Shown here: positions 11,280 to 22,115 of the stretch, piece after piece
Position numbering within the stretch: position 1 is the stretch's first letter
How the letters are laid out: each line of letters starts with the position of its first letter
NCBI GenBank assembly: GCA_012295275.1
Contig: CM022673.1
Location: 15,683,810-15,713,809 of the forward strand
DNA from: Chrysomallon squamiferum
Lineage: Eukaryota > Mollusca > Gastropoda > Neomphalida > Peltospiridae
DNA: 30,000 nt
Reading direction: 5' to 3'
The notes under the pieces: generated by a model
Seen by the model: only the letters and a program-made list of their open reading frames with translations
Told to the model about the DNA's origin: nothing
The model's database searches: none
Program-made: the position numbers and the translations under genes

Positions 11280-13440
11280 ACAAAATTTAATAATATCAGG
11301 TTTCTGGAGACCAATGATCCGGCAAGATGAATGTTTAGCATTCTTTTTCCTTTCAACAAGGCAATAAAAACTAAATCTACTTTTTATATTAATATAGCTG
11401 GAATTTTCTATACTAAAAGATATAGTCTTTCCTAACAAACCAGTACAGACTGAAAACAAAATATAAATATGTTTTTTTTTTTTGTATTCGCTGACACATC
11501 GTGAATCATACAAATATATTTTATATTAATATATTGTGGTAGACAGTGTTTTCGTAAAAAATGTTTTATTCGTATGACATACATACATTTTCGTAAATAT
11601 TTATACACAGAGACAGACATATGTATAAATGCATACATACAAACAGACAGACAGACAGACAATCACACAACAAACACAAACACAAACACATTCACAAACT
11701 TGTTTTGTTTTTTTCAAGTTTTTGCCAGTATTTTGAGAAGGAATTTTTACTGAAAATTTTAGATTACCTTTGCAGATATGTATGAGAAAAACGTAAATTT
11801 ATTTGTATATTATAAAACATTTTATTGTAAAACATAGGCTTACTTATGCTTTGTCCGCAAACTACTGTACTGTTAATCTGTGCATTAAGTACTTTTAAAT
11901 ACTTTTGTGTGTATACACAGATAGTGAATAATAATGAATATGTGAATCAAATAGAGTAGTTTGTATACAAAGGTAAATACGTAAATTTGTACTTAAATAT
12001 GTTCTAAACAAAAAAATTAATAAATAAATAAAATTCAGTAAACTTTTAATTATTTTAATTCATTTTGTATTTAACATTGTACTGAAATAACTTTATTTTG
12101 CGTCCTCCTTTGCTAAAAAAAGTAAATTGAGTTTCCAGAGTAGTCACAGTATTGCCATATTATTACGACAATATTACAAAGTTCACAATGCTATAGTATC
12201 TGTCGTGTTTATTCAAAGGTAAAATCCTGTGATGTGTTTTCGTGCGTAATGCGGTGTCTGTTTACGTTTCTTTTGACTTTGTAGCAGTGTAATGCATGGG
12301 AAGTCAGGGATGAATAAAAAGGAAAAGAATGAATGAACTGAAAAAAGAAAAAAGAAAACGAAACGGTGTAGGAAAGATAAATAGACTGTCAAAATGACAG
12401 AAAGAAAGAAAAATGAACAGAATGAAAAAAAATGTAAAAAAATTATTAATAGAAAGAAGAAATACAAAGAAAGAAAAAAGAGAAATTAATGCAAAAATTA
12501 AAAAGAAACGAAAGAAAGAAAATAAATAAAATGGTAGAAAGTAAAAAGAAAAAAAATTAAAATTTGAAGGCGTAAAACAAAACAAAATTTTAAATATAAA
12601 ATTAGGAAAGAAAAGACAGAATTTTTTTTTATCCTAGTAGTCAGTATAAAAGGAAAAAAAGAGAAACCAGAAGAAAAGAAAGAAGGAAAAAAATCCATCA
12701 ACTAAAGTAGATTTAACACGCGAAATCCAATCTGTAAGGAAACGGGTCAGACAAACAAACACATTTTCACCTTAGTCTACATGTCAACACTGAACTCAGC
12801 AAACCAAATCTTGTATCCATGTCTCATTAAAACCATGTAGGCAAACGTACAAAACAAATTTGTTACCAACCATCGAAATCAATTAACTGGCGACAGAGTA
12901 CGCACACTTTAAACCAGCGACTTCTTCAATCACTCAAATCCTATTTTATCTACCGGGACAAACATACCAAGTCTTCTTGACCAGTGCTAGGTAGGTACGG
13001 TACTTCTGTGTGCCGTTTATTTGGCGAACGGCAAGGAATGTCCGTTATAAACTATTGACGCGCTGAAGTTCTAACAGATTATTAATGGAGTGAGCCAGTT
13101 AATTACAGACACGCCTTTTACACGCGAACGACTCCCGTTCTCTCACGAAACTGATTTTTTTTTTCTTTCTTTTTGTTTTAGAAAGTGGAAGGTCAAAGGA
13201 CTAACTAAACCCGGGTTTAAGATTTTATTTGTAAATATTAAAATATAGCGACATGTATAGTAAAATATAATACACATACATAAACAATAATTTTTAAAAA
13301 ATCATATTATCTTCGTATCACAGTTTTTCACCCCACGTCATTAACCGTGTCGGATACATTACAAAAAAGATCACTTCATGACCATTCATGGTCTGTCTCC
13401 GGCCACCTGTAAGTGACCACTACAACTTGACCAATAATAA
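11280..13440. other. AT-rich and purine-rich non-coding stretch
   Basis: Contains a CAGA-type tract at 11643-11662 and AT-rich unique sequence to 12300. A strongly A/G-biased block of GAAA/AAAG words follows at 12310-12700, then better-balanced unique sequence at 12700-13200. The minus-strand Phe/Ser-rich frames over 12213-12701 are translations of the purine block. No gene is seen. Confidence 0.55.
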
Positions 13441-13597
13441 AGACTTTTAAATGAAGCCGCTACCATTGTGTTCTCATTGCCATGTACTTCATGTCAAGAA
13501 TTCCTTTTGTGTCTGTCTGTCCGTCTGACAGTTATGTTTGTCCGAGGTCAGGAAAAATTAAAGACGAGTTTTCTTTCACTGGATTCGCTGTTTGCAG

Positions 13598-13843
13598 GGT
13601 CCTTTGAACGACAATGGTGCTGTTTGCCTCAGCATCACAGACCTTCAGAAGTCCATCGAAGCCATTGTCACGGTTAAAATAAGAAAGTGCAGAAAGCTGC
13701 CCTCCAAATTGCCGGGTCAGTGTTTGTCAGACGGAAGATTCTCGGGAGGAACAAAGAGAAAAAGTTCAGAAGGTGCTTTCTATCACGAAATTAGCACACA
13801 GTCAAGTGCGGACGAAGAACATTTAGAAATGATTTGCGTATAA
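13598..13843 (+). CDS. Candidate terminal coding exon of an unidentified protein
   Basis: This is the best coding candidate. A pyrimidine-containing tract and TTTGCAG end at 13597, giving a good 3' splice site. The sequence after it is open for 81 codons to TAA at 13841-13843 in only one frame, and base composition is more balanced than in the flanks. Residues are mixed, with no repeat origin. There is a basic segment at residues 27-37 (KIRKCRKLPSK) and a second at 53-55 followed by two serines that fit PKA-type sites. Serines 69 and 70 fit CK2 sites, and an acidic end (DEEHLEM) precedes Ile-Cys-Val. The last three residues fit a class II PDZ ligand pattern. It could be the cytoplasmic tail of a membrane protein, but I do not recognise the family. 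Upstream exons would lie in or before this window and are not identified. The reading phase at the acceptor is assumed to be zero. Confidence 0.45.
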   Translation, partial: GPLNDNGAVCLSITDLQKSIEAIVTVKIRKCRKLPSKLPGQCLSDGRFSGGTKRKSSEGAFYHEISTQSSADEEHLEMICV

Positions 13844-14162
13844 TTAGTTATACTGATGTCATGTGCGATGAGTTGTGCAATTGCAGAGGACGTGATCTTT
13901 GAAATCATCAGAACAAAAAACGTTTTACTTAATGTTTAGGACTTAAAATAATTTCAGGAATAGCAAATAATAGCGTTTGGTTATTGTAGTTAATTATTTT
14001 ATCTCGGGCGAGCGCATTACAACTAAGCTACACCCTTAACTACAACAACAATAACAATAACAAAAACAACAAAAAAAAAAAACAAAAACAACAACAATAA
14101 CAAAATAATAATAACAGAAAGGGCATCAATACGGCAGGAGTAATGTACGAACAAAGGGAAAC

Positions 14163-14222
14163 AATAAATCGATAATTACTTTCGATTAACATGAAGAAAG
14201 TCAAGAACAACATCTCAATAAA
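14163..14222 (+). promoter_or_regulatory. Possible polyadenylation signals for the 13598 exon
   Basis: AATAAA occurs at 14163-14168 and 14217-14222, about 320 and 374 bases after the stop codon at 13841-13843. Both follow an A/C-rich AAC/AAT simple tract at 14040-14115. In AT-rich DNA this hexamer is common by chance, so the link to the exon is weak. Confidence 0.2.
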
Positions 14223-14229
14223 ACACCTG

Positions 14230-15610
14230 TTACTATTCTCATCTGTAAGTAAAATCTATCTTAACAGTTTTTACACACTTTATTGCCTTACACAAACCTT
14301 AATCCAGAACCACTGGTGAACGACCTTGATACACGATGTACATCTATCTACATTTACCAGTATTCGCGATTTTCTACACACGGCATTTTGTAACCACGGC
14401 CAAACAATCCACTGCCCCGAGTTCTGTAACAAGCCACCAAATTAACCTTTTCACCTGCTCAGTTATTGCCTGTGAAGACAATTATTTCTCTAACTCAATA
14501 TTCTTGTAACAGATTTTTCGCCGAATAAAAATCTGTGACTTTTACTAGGTTCTTTCATATCCAGCATTGTTGGACGCAAAGCAGACAAATTGAAGATTAT
14601 TGCAAGTTAAGGCATCGCTGAACAAGAACAATTCTTGCACGGCTAATGTTGTTTTTGCTTTTGCGGATACAGCTATATCAGATCTCAGTCTTGTATGCCA
14701 TACCTCTACTTTAGAAATACTTTCTATTCAACTGTCGTGTTTTCCCTAAATCTTACTTACACTGTTCTATTGTAATGATACAGAATCGGCCATGACAATT
14801 TATTGTTACTGCAACTATTCTTCACAACTACCGATACTACTACTATTATACTTTATTCATACCGCACTACTACTATTACTACTGTTTATATTATTGCTTT
14901 TACTGCTAAATAAGTACCATTACTACTACTACGCTTCATCTTTCTCTTCCGTTAAAACATCTAAACGTATTTCTAATTCTATATCTACTGTTATTACTTC
15001 TTCTGCTACAACTACTGCATTCGTGTGTCACAGCAAGTAGTTCTAATACTGCTACTAAACGTATTTCTTTGAAATTATCTGTTTTTATTCATTAAACTTG
15101 GTAAAAGGATATTTATATTGAAAAAAATCAAAAGATTTATAGATAGTCTTTAAAGATAACAACCAGGTATCTGCTCAACCTTTTTTTTTTTTTTTTTTAT
15201 TAATTATTCAACCACGTTTTTCCCCTCATGCGACTTTCCTGCTTACAAATCTGCTGTGCACTTGCAGTTGTCGATGGATATATAACGCTAACAACTGATC
15301 CAATCTATTAAAATTTTCTTCGTGGATCACAACATTACATTACGACTGATATCACACCCGTGATTAGTGGGCAACATCTGCAGCTTTTTCATCTTGTTCT
15401 TACGAAGCAGCAGCAGCAACACGGTACATCAGTGCGAGAGACATTAACGACTTAACAACAGCCATCAACAAACGTGTTACTATTGCAGCGATAAAGACGG
15501 TAATTATTTTCAGAAGATGATAGGACGGCTGTGGTTCAGTGGTTACAAACCATGACTGAGGCGTAATATGAAGCAAGATCAGTCCTGCGAACCATACCCG
15601 TAAGACCAAT
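14230..15610. other. Unique stretch with degenerate TAC/TAT tract
   Basis: Mostly unique sequence. The part at 14790-15050 is rich in TAC, TAT and ACT trinucleotides and reads as a Tyr/Leu/Ser-rich frame that I treat as repeat-derived. A poly-T tract lies at about 15181-15199. No gene is seen. Confidence 0.5.
15527..15600 (+). mobile_element. Possible decayed tRNA-derived SINE fragment
   Basis: GGCTGTGGTTCAGTGGTTA at 15527-15545 closely resembles the 5' end and A-box of a tRNA gene. About 40 bases later CCTGCGAACC resembles a scrambled B-box. The acceptor, D and anticodon arms cannot be drawn convincingly, so it is not a working tRNA. tRNA-derived SINEs carry such a head, but no repeated body, 3' tail or target duplication is visible, and no second copy is in the window. 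Confidence 0.2.
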
Positions 15611-15619
15611 TCCTTGTAC

Positions 15620-16320
15620 TAGCCAGAGAAATAAGAAATATTCAGTTTATTAATAAAATGCTTTTATGATTACAGGAAATATTAGTATTATACTTTCACT
15701 GCAACATTCAGTGAAAGTTATTTTATTTTTTTAAATAATTATTTATATTGTTATAACGTTATGATTATCATATTGGCTGCATTACACAAATAAGTGTTTC
15801 GTTTTCTTCTTTTTTTCGCCCTTTTTTCTGTTTGTTATTCATTTTGAGAAATCATTAAATCTCCATTAATTATTATATGTCATGCAAAAATCTCGTACCA
15901 CTAGTCGTAACCAACGTCTATTATTATACTGTCCATGTTCGCCTAAGACAGAGTCTATACTCACACAATCAATCAATGTAGAACTATCAAGTCTATTGTC
16001 TAAAGCCTAAACCCTGAACCCTGTATAGACCTAGGCGTCCAACGAGGACCACCAATTGACACTTGTTAAGGACAAGAGTATCATCTCATCTTAAACATGA
16101 ATATCAATCTTAAGAAAAAGAAAAGCTCGGAGTCTATTTTGATACAAACACAAAACATTAATCTAGTCTGTGGCAGTTTGTTTTCTTTGTAAACTACCTA
16201 ATCCTGTCTGCTATTGGGTGACCAACACGACAATTCACACCTAACACTGTCCAGCTATTATCATCGCGGGTGTCCTTATTACAAGGAGTATAATCACAAA
16301 CTTTAACAGATTCACAGACT
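15620..16320. other. Unique AT-rich sequence, no gene seen
   Basis: No microsatellite, RNA gene or credible open frame. An inverted pair of CACTGAATG-like words near 15699-15717 is the only local structure noted, and it is short. Confidence 0.5.
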
Positions 16321-16328
16321 AACAACAC

Positions 16329-16402
16329 AAACACAAACACACACACACACACAAACACACACACATACACACATACTCTCTCTTTCTCTCTCCCTCTCTC
16401 TG
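16329..16402. repeat. Imperfect CA tract followed by CT tract
   Basis: CA repeats with AAC and TAC interruptions at 16329-16372 pass into a short CT tract at 16376-16402. The minus-strand Cys/Val-rich frame here is repeat-derived. Confidence 0.9.
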
Positions 16403-16699
16403 TAAGTAAAGATGAGAAAAATAAATGGATGAAGATATTCATTTGTTGAAATAATGTAGCATCTCCATTTTTGTCTTCTTCTTTTTTTTCGTTAAATTAA
16501 GTTAAATATTCTCTGTTAGTGTCTTTGTGAACCGTTAGAGTTTCTAGAAATGCCAATCTGTCGAGAACTGGTCATGTTACACCAGCAGATTTCCTCTTAT
16601 TTACTATCGTATGGCTGCTGCACTGTCAAACCTAAACAAACATCAAGTTTTTAAAGCCAGGGGACAACATATCACTTTGGAGTCCCAGTAAATATTTTG

Positions 16700-17010
16700 G
16701 AACCTTCAACCCCTGCTGTGACCTTGATCTTGCTTCCCTCTGCCTGGTCCCCTTTGTTTTTTCTTGTTCCTCTATATAAATCGCCCCTTTTTCTTGATCT
16801 TGTCGTTTATTGATTCCCCCTTTATGCTTGTCATTCCCCCACCCATAGGTTTGGCTCTCCCCTTCTGCTATATGTTATATCCTTATCCTTAGCCTCAGCC
16901 ACACCCCTACCGCAAACTCTTCTTGCTTCCCTTGCTAAGTCTGGCCCTTCTTGTTTTGTCCAGGGTGTCTCCTGCTGGGTTCTAGCTTTGTCCAGCCACA
17001 ATCTGAATCC
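16700..17010 (+). repeat. Degenerate C-rich minisatellite, locus 1 (about 31-bp period)
   Basis: C/T-rich words recur at roughly 30-35 base spacing: CCCCTTTG near 16749, CGCCCCTTT near 16782, CCCCCTTTA near 16816, CCCCCAC near 16846 and CCCCTTC near 16859. The segment TAAATCGCCCCTT at 16777-16789 closely matches TAAATCCGCCCCTT at 24305-24318 in locus 2. AAGTCTGGCCCTT near 16937 matches AAGTCTGCTCCTT at 24147. I infer one diverged family at two places in the same orientation. Confidence 0.5.
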
Positions 17011-17339
17011 TTGAGATCCAGGATATTGTCCCATCGTCGACTTTGAACTTTGCGGTGTCTTGAGTCAACAAAGAGGCAGTTGCTGGAAAAACGTTATGAG
17101 AATATAATAGTTTATTCGACTTTTGTTATCCTTAATATAAAACAACATGAACAACTGACATTGTATTTTGAGACTGCCTCTGTGTTGAAAATATGGTTAC
17201 GAGTTGATTCAAGCTCTGAATACTTACATAGTATTCATTACTGTAAAACTGGTATGTTCTTGTTTTTCTTAATAAAGAGAAATGACCAGTTTACATTTGC
17301 TGATGTCATTATAGCAAGGAACTGAAATTCTGTAGTATT

Positions 17340-17393
17340 TTATTAATAATACTGTTATTATTATTATTATTATTGTTGTTGTTATTAATAGTA

Positions 17394-17442
<49 letters not shown>

Positions 17443-17520
17443 TAGTACTACTATTACTATTACTACTATTACTATTACTATTATTACTAATACTACTAAT
17501 ATTATTATTACTAGTACTAA
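17340..17520. repeat. (ATT)n array with degenerate ACT/ATT extension
   Basis: An ATT/GTT mix at 17354-17398, a pure ATT array at 17399-17440, then TAC/TAT/ACT variants to about 17520. Poly-Leu (forward) and poly-Ile/Val (reverse) frames across it are repeat translations. Confidence 0.93.
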
Positions 17521-17631
17521 AGGTAGTACAACATCTTTCCTTACAACTGCTTTTTGTAGCAAACTATTTTTTACTTTAGTTATTATCATTGCTGTTGTTG
17601 TCATTGTTGTGGCTGTTAATAATATTTTATG

Positions 17632-17667
<36 letters not shown>

Positions 17668-17701
17668 TTATTATTATTATTATTATCATCATTATTATTA
17701 A
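17632..17701. repeat. (ATT)n microsatellite with interruptions
   Basis: An ATT array with one TTTTA break and a CATCATT break near its end, followed by TTTA words to 17730. Confidence 0.94.
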
Positions 17702-17888
17702 TGCTTTTATTTATTTATTTAGTATTTCTTTATTATTTTTTTTCTTCAAATAAATGACGCATTAACTCATTTTATATTCACATTATCAGATGTCATCACA
17801 TGATTTTAGACGACGAGAGAGGTAAACCGCTGTTTAACAATTAACATTTAACATTAACAAATTTTACAGTAAATACAGAGGAAGCAAT

Positions 17889-17890
<2 letters not shown>

Positions 17891-17920
<30 letters not shown>
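17891..17920 (+). repeat. (GACA)n microsatellite
   Basis: A short perfect GACA tract, the same motif as at 2595-2620 and 11643-11662. Confidence 0.95.
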
Positions 17921-17921
<1 letters not shown>

Positions 17922-17947
17922 ACACTGTGATTAGCTGCGCCCAACTG

Positions 17948-18125
17948 TGCTTAGCAGTACCTAATTTTGGCAGAAAGAAAAGAAAATGTGTTTAAGCCTT
18001 ATTAAACACTTTTTCTTTTCCTTCCTTCTTTCCCTCGTTACAAAGCCTGCTATTAAGTTTTTGCTTAGCTGTGCGTAATTTTATTTTGCTCTGTCTAATG
18101 CTTTGCTTTGCAGTGCGCAGTTCTT
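17948..18125 (+). repeat. Three related copies of a 21-bp word
   Basis: Similar words lie at 17948-17968 (TGCTTAGCAGTACCTAATTT), 18062-18082 (TGCTTAGCTGTGCGTAATTT) and 18104-18124 (TGCTTTGCAGTGCGCAGTTC). The first two agree at most positions; the third is more diverged. Spacing is irregular (114 and 42 bases), so they may be remnants of an older tandem repeat. The core TTAGCNGTRC could also be a recurrent binding site. Confidence 0.35.
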
Positions 18126-18149
18126 CGCTTATCTATTTGGCAATCGGAC

Positions 18150-18480
18150 TAAATACATTCATGGTGATTGTAAGGAAAGCTTAGCTCTTTGAAGTGACGC
18201 TTACACCTAACTTTTCACCAGCAATGTCTATTACAAAACTATCATTCTGACGTCTTGTAAATATAGATGTTGATAGGGTATGCGGTCAGAATACTGTGGG
18301 TGAGATTTAGGGCCGTGTTTATGAACGAAATTAGCGGGCAAGTGACATTTATTACTGAAAAATGTGTTGTTGCTAATAGAACATAATATCAGAGTGGGCG
18401 GGACCGTTTGAAATTGATTAGATGTGTGTCTTGTTTTTAATCTCCGAGACCGGCGGTGAAATGTACATTTTTTTTTCGCT
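18150..18480. other. Unique sequence, no gene seen
   Basis: Fairly balanced unique sequence, with GGGCGGGACC at 18396-18405 resembling a GC-box. There is no open frame of note. Confidence 0.45.
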
Positions 18481-18492
18481 TGTTCTTTTCCA

Positions 18493-18503
18493 TTTTTTTT
18501 TTT

Positions 18504-18535
<32 letters not shown>

Positions 18536-18536
18536 T
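18493..18536 (+). repeat. Poly-T tract with single C interruption
   Basis: T runs at 18493-18515 and 18517-18536 are separated by one C. Phe- or Lys-rich frames on either strand come from it. Confidence 0.95.
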
Positions 18537-18757
18537 AAATATGAGCCGATAGGGAAACGAACAAGTTTGTTTTTTTCCTTATCGCTTTCTGTAATGTTTA
18601 TATCCCTTGATTGTTGCAATGTGTTTCTTTTCACGATGTTTATGTTATCATTTATTTCTCGGTTTTGCTGTTAAACTCAGGTTAAGTGATGTTTGTTACA
18701 TCATTTATGACGTTTATTGAGGTTGTCCGTTATTATAATTACTACATTTAATTATTA

Positions 18758-18865
<108 letters not shown>

Positions 18866-18949
18866 CTCACCTTTTTTAAACAACATACACATTTTTCTGT
18901 TGCTCTAGCACGTTTTTTTTTAAGTACCAATAATATTTCAATAGGAGAA

Positions 18950-19090
18950 AAAGATGACAACGACAGTGACGATGTCATCGATAACGATGAATATTACGAT
19001 GATGATAATAACGTTGCTGATGAAAAAATAAGCTGATGATGATGATTACAGTGACTGTAATGATAATGAAAACACTGACGCTGATGATTG
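18950..19090 (+). repeat. Degenerate GAT/GAC trinucleotide stretch
   Basis: GAT, GAC and AAC words dominate, with TCATCGATAACGATGA and TTACAGTGACTGTAA palindromic sequences inside (near 18976 and 19046). The frames are broken by stops, so it is not coding. Confidence 0.7.
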
Positions 19091-19099
19091 ACAAACAAT

Positions 19100-19640
19100 G
19101 ATTTCAAATACTCACGATATTAATGAACTAGATTTACTTATGAGACATCGGGAAGTTTGTGACTTCTATTTCGGATATAAATTATACGTTTACGTGACTC
19201 CCAATGCAGTACACATAAAAATTATTATCATTTCCTCGTGTAATAAATCGATTCTTTCACACGCGCTGTTATCTAACTCAAATGACAATTAAATATTAAA
19301 GAAATCGTCGCAAAGTTGATAATGATAAGTCGACCCGTCGTTTTGAGGGGCAACCACCCCGTACTGTGCCCCACAAATGGATGGGTCAAGGGGTTTATTG
19401 AGTGGGTACCGTATCATATGAACATTACCTTGCGTAAAAAGGCTCTAAAATGTATAATTGAAGGTCTAATATTTCTAACATGTTTAATTGCACGTTTATT
19501 TTATCAGTACGAACACTTGAAATTCTTTTCTCGAGTTGCTGTCAAGTTGTCGGTATTTGTTTTCTGGTGTGTGGGGTTCTTTGTGTGTTTTTTCCTTGTT
19601 TTCTTTTTTTTTATTATTGTTTCACGATTTTCTGTTTTCT
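19100..19640. other. Unique block, no confident gene
   Basis: Open frames at 19098-19292 and 19316-19645 (+) cover much of this block. Their products are unrecognised, the second runs into T-rich simple sequence, and neither has clear splice boundaries. I do not call them genes. Confidence 0.4.
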
Positions 19641-19645
19641 TCTGA

Positions 19646-19646
<1 letters not shown>

Positions 19647-19703
<57 letters not shown>
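19647..19703. repeat. (ATT)n microsatellite, about 57 bp
   Basis: A pure ATT array in a T-rich interval (19550-19870) that also holds a poly-T run at about 19816-19838. Confidence 0.96.
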
Positions 19704-19877
19704 TAGTAATGATAGAGTGGCAATGTCCATATCATTTTTGTATATTTTCGTCGTTTCTTTTCCATTTTTATTTTATTATTTTTTATTTTTTATTTCCTAC
19801 TTTCTTTATTTTTTATTTTTTTTTTTTTTTTTTTTTTTGCGATTACAAATATGTAGTATATATTTTATAAATAAAAT

Positions 19878-19883
<6 letters not shown>

Positions 19884-19934
<51 letters not shown>
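19884..19934. repeat. (GT)n microsatellite, about 51 bp
   Basis: A pure GT array. Cys/Val frames here are repeat translations. Confidence 0.97.
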
Positions 19935-19935
<1 letters not shown>

Positions 19936-19939
19936 TATG

Positions 19940-20440
19940 TGTCGTAAATTTTTCAAAATATTTTCTTTATTTACACGAACCAAGCGAAAATGTATTTTTG
20001 AATATCATTTTTTAATTTCATCTCCCTATGATTATCACGGTGAAATCACGCTTTCCTGGACATACAACCAATATCCCTCGATCCATCCAAATCATGTCAT
20101 TATAATTCATTGATACGACAACATTGAATTTACAAGATTAAATCTATAAATCCAAGTGATAAAACCTGTATACCGAGATTTCGAAAGGCATTAGAGATTA
20201 ATGAATCAAATTTTATTTATTCACAGTGTTTTATTATTTATTTATTTCAACACTTAGAGGTAATTTTACACTATTTATTTATCTGTGCTGTTAATATTAA
20301 ACGTTCTATGTTATCTGGATAATCTTTCTTGGCTTAACGGTCAATAAATTATGGCACAAATGACATTTATGACAAAAGTGTTCTAAAAGAAAATAATACT
20401 GATACAGACCGTTGGTTATATAACTGATAAAATAAGGTAT
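19940..20440. other. Unique AT-rich sequence, no gene seen
   Basis: No repeat beyond TTTA words near 20213-20245, and no credible open frame or RNA gene. Confidence 0.5.
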
Positions 20441-20608
20441 TTGGTGGGGTTTTTTGTTACAGCTAATATGCTTATGTTTATTTATTTTATTTTATGAGCC
20501 TTTGTTTTTTTTTTTTTTTTCTTCCTTTTGTGTATGTGTGTGTGAGTTTTTTTTTTTGGGGGGGTGTTTTTGGACTCTTGTTGTTTTGTTTGTTTATTGT
20601 TATTTTGA

Positions 20609-20650
20609 GGGGTTTTTGAGGGGTTGGTGTGGGTTTTTTCGGGGTTTGGG
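20609..20650 (+). other. G-quadruplex-forming motif
   Basis: G-runs lie at 20609-20612, 20620-20623, 20631-20633, 20641-20644 and 20648-20650. The first three gaps are each exactly 7 bases and the last is 3. This satisfies the usual G3+ N1-7 quadruplex rule with five runs. It sits in a G/T-only-like strand at 20440-20670 that also has a seven-G run near 20559. Whether it folds or matters in the cell is not shown by sequence. Confidence 0.7.
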
Positions 20651-20849
20651 AATGTTTTGTTTTGTTTTTGGGTTTTCTTTTACAAAATATTTTATTTTTA
20701 TTTATTTTATTATTATTTTTACTTTCTAACATTAAAAATATTTATGTTTAAAAGAACTGTAATAAAAAGGTTGTAAAAATAGTTTAATGTTGTTTCAGAC
20801 TCATGTTTAAAAAAGGTATTAGTTGTTATGAATCAGAAGGAAGATATTT

Positions 20850-20850
<1 letters not shown>

Positions 20851-20898
<48 letters not shown>
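20851..20898. repeat. (CA)n microsatellite, about 48 bp
   Basis: A pure CA array in AT-rich unique sequence. Confidence 0.97.
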
Positions 20899-20899
<1 letters not shown>

Positions 20900-21587
20900 T
20901 CAATTAATAATAAGTGTAATGATATGAGTGAAATAATTCTATAAAAAAAAAAAAGAACGAAGAAAACATTCCTTATGCTTGGCCTATATTACTTATTTCT
21001 TTTTTTATTATTACATTAACTTCTATATTTCTTTTATTAGCACTTTAACAATAATCCACTGTCTTTGATTCATGCATTAAAATTAACTGAAAAAAAAAAA
21101 CCCTCACTCTGTCTCACACGAATGTCTGATGTAGTCGGGAAGAATGATGTCCATTGTAAATAAATAATACTTAGAGAAGAATCGAACTTTGTTACCTTGG
21201 CTTATCATTTACACAGACTTTGAAATCGCCCTGGTTAACCCTTTTTAACTCCAACACAGAAGAATACTTTTAAACAAGTTGAACAATAGATGTAATCTGG
21301 TGTAAAGCAGTGTTTAGTCAAGTCGTTTTCTTAGATACAAATTCGATGGGCGTTTTTCAGCTCAAGATACACGCTAGTGTCTTAGATGTTTTGTTTTTTT
21401 TTTTTTATAAGACTGTGTTTTGAAAACGCTGAGCTTAGAGTGAGAATTTTGTTACCCTGTGACGTGACCAGGTTTGTTGTGTCAACGTGTGAGACATACG
21501 AACTGGAAAAAATCACGTTTGTAGTGCCATAAGAGAGGTGAACTGGTTTTATCAATTGTAGAGAGAGGTTTTTTTAAAGAAATTCAG

Positions 21588-21590
<3 letters not shown>
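20900..21590. other. Unique sequence, no gene seen
   Basis: AT-rich at first, better balanced at 21120-21550. Short poly-A and poly-T tracts lie at about 20942-20954, 21090-21100 and 21392-21406. I see no exon-like open stretch. Confidence 0.5.

Positions 21591-21591
<1 letters not shown>

Positions 21592-21682
<91 letters not shown>
21592..21682 (+). repeat. (GA)n microsatellite, about 91 bp, ending in TA
   Basis: A pure AG array that ends in a short ATATAT at 21682-21688, mirroring the CT-to-AT ends seen at 9358 and 18815. Confidence 0.97.
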
Positions 21683-21684
<2 letters not shown>

Positions 21685-22013
21685 TATAATATTAAAGAAG
21701 CAGATCCGATGTTACCTTAATTACAGTTTTCCTTTCAGTTACTCATTATGTCATTCTTCCAAGAAAGCCGTAGTTTTTCTAACAGTATAAATTCAAAATT
21801 TGTAAAATAGGTTTTATATTTTTTTCACTGTATATGAATATTTGTATATATTCATGTTTTGTAACAGATAGATTTTTTCTAAATAATAATTTTCCAAAGA
21901 GTATAAATTCATGATTTACAAAATGAATTATGTTTTTCTACATCGTACCTGTAACACACTTGGTGAAAACGCGAGTTTCTCTAGCAGTGGTATTTCACAC
22001 GTGTCTGTTTCAG

Positions 22014-22115
22014 CTGAAACAGGATAGATTGCCGTCAGTTGAATCAGCTCTCTGGCTTGTCAATATCAGCGTACATTTCTACCTCCAGAAAGCATCAGTC
22101 ATTGTCTTCATGGAG
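22014..22115 (+). CDS. Candidate internal exon, 34 codons, product unknown
   Basis: A 3' splice-like sequence, GTGTCTGTTTCAG, ends at 22013, and GAG followed by GTAACC gives a 5' splice-like site at 22115/22116. The 102 bases between are a multiple of three and open in one frame only. The other two frames hit a stop within the first four codons. The peptide begins LKQDRLPSVESALWLVNISV and ends FME, with a hydrophobic middle. I do not recognise it. Short open stretches with splice-like ends arise by chance in 30 kb, so this is a weak call. If real, the gene runs on the + strand and is separate from, or downstream of, the terminal exon at 13598. Confidence 0.22.

Noticed and set aside
13468-13677. 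69-codon frame overlapping the candidate exon
   Set aside because: It is in another phase, crosses the splice acceptor, and stops in mid-exon. It is a shadow of the better frame.
19316-19645. 109-codon frame with a hydrophobic end
   Set aside because: The hydrophobic C-terminal half is translated T-rich simple sequence; the N-terminal half is unrecognised.
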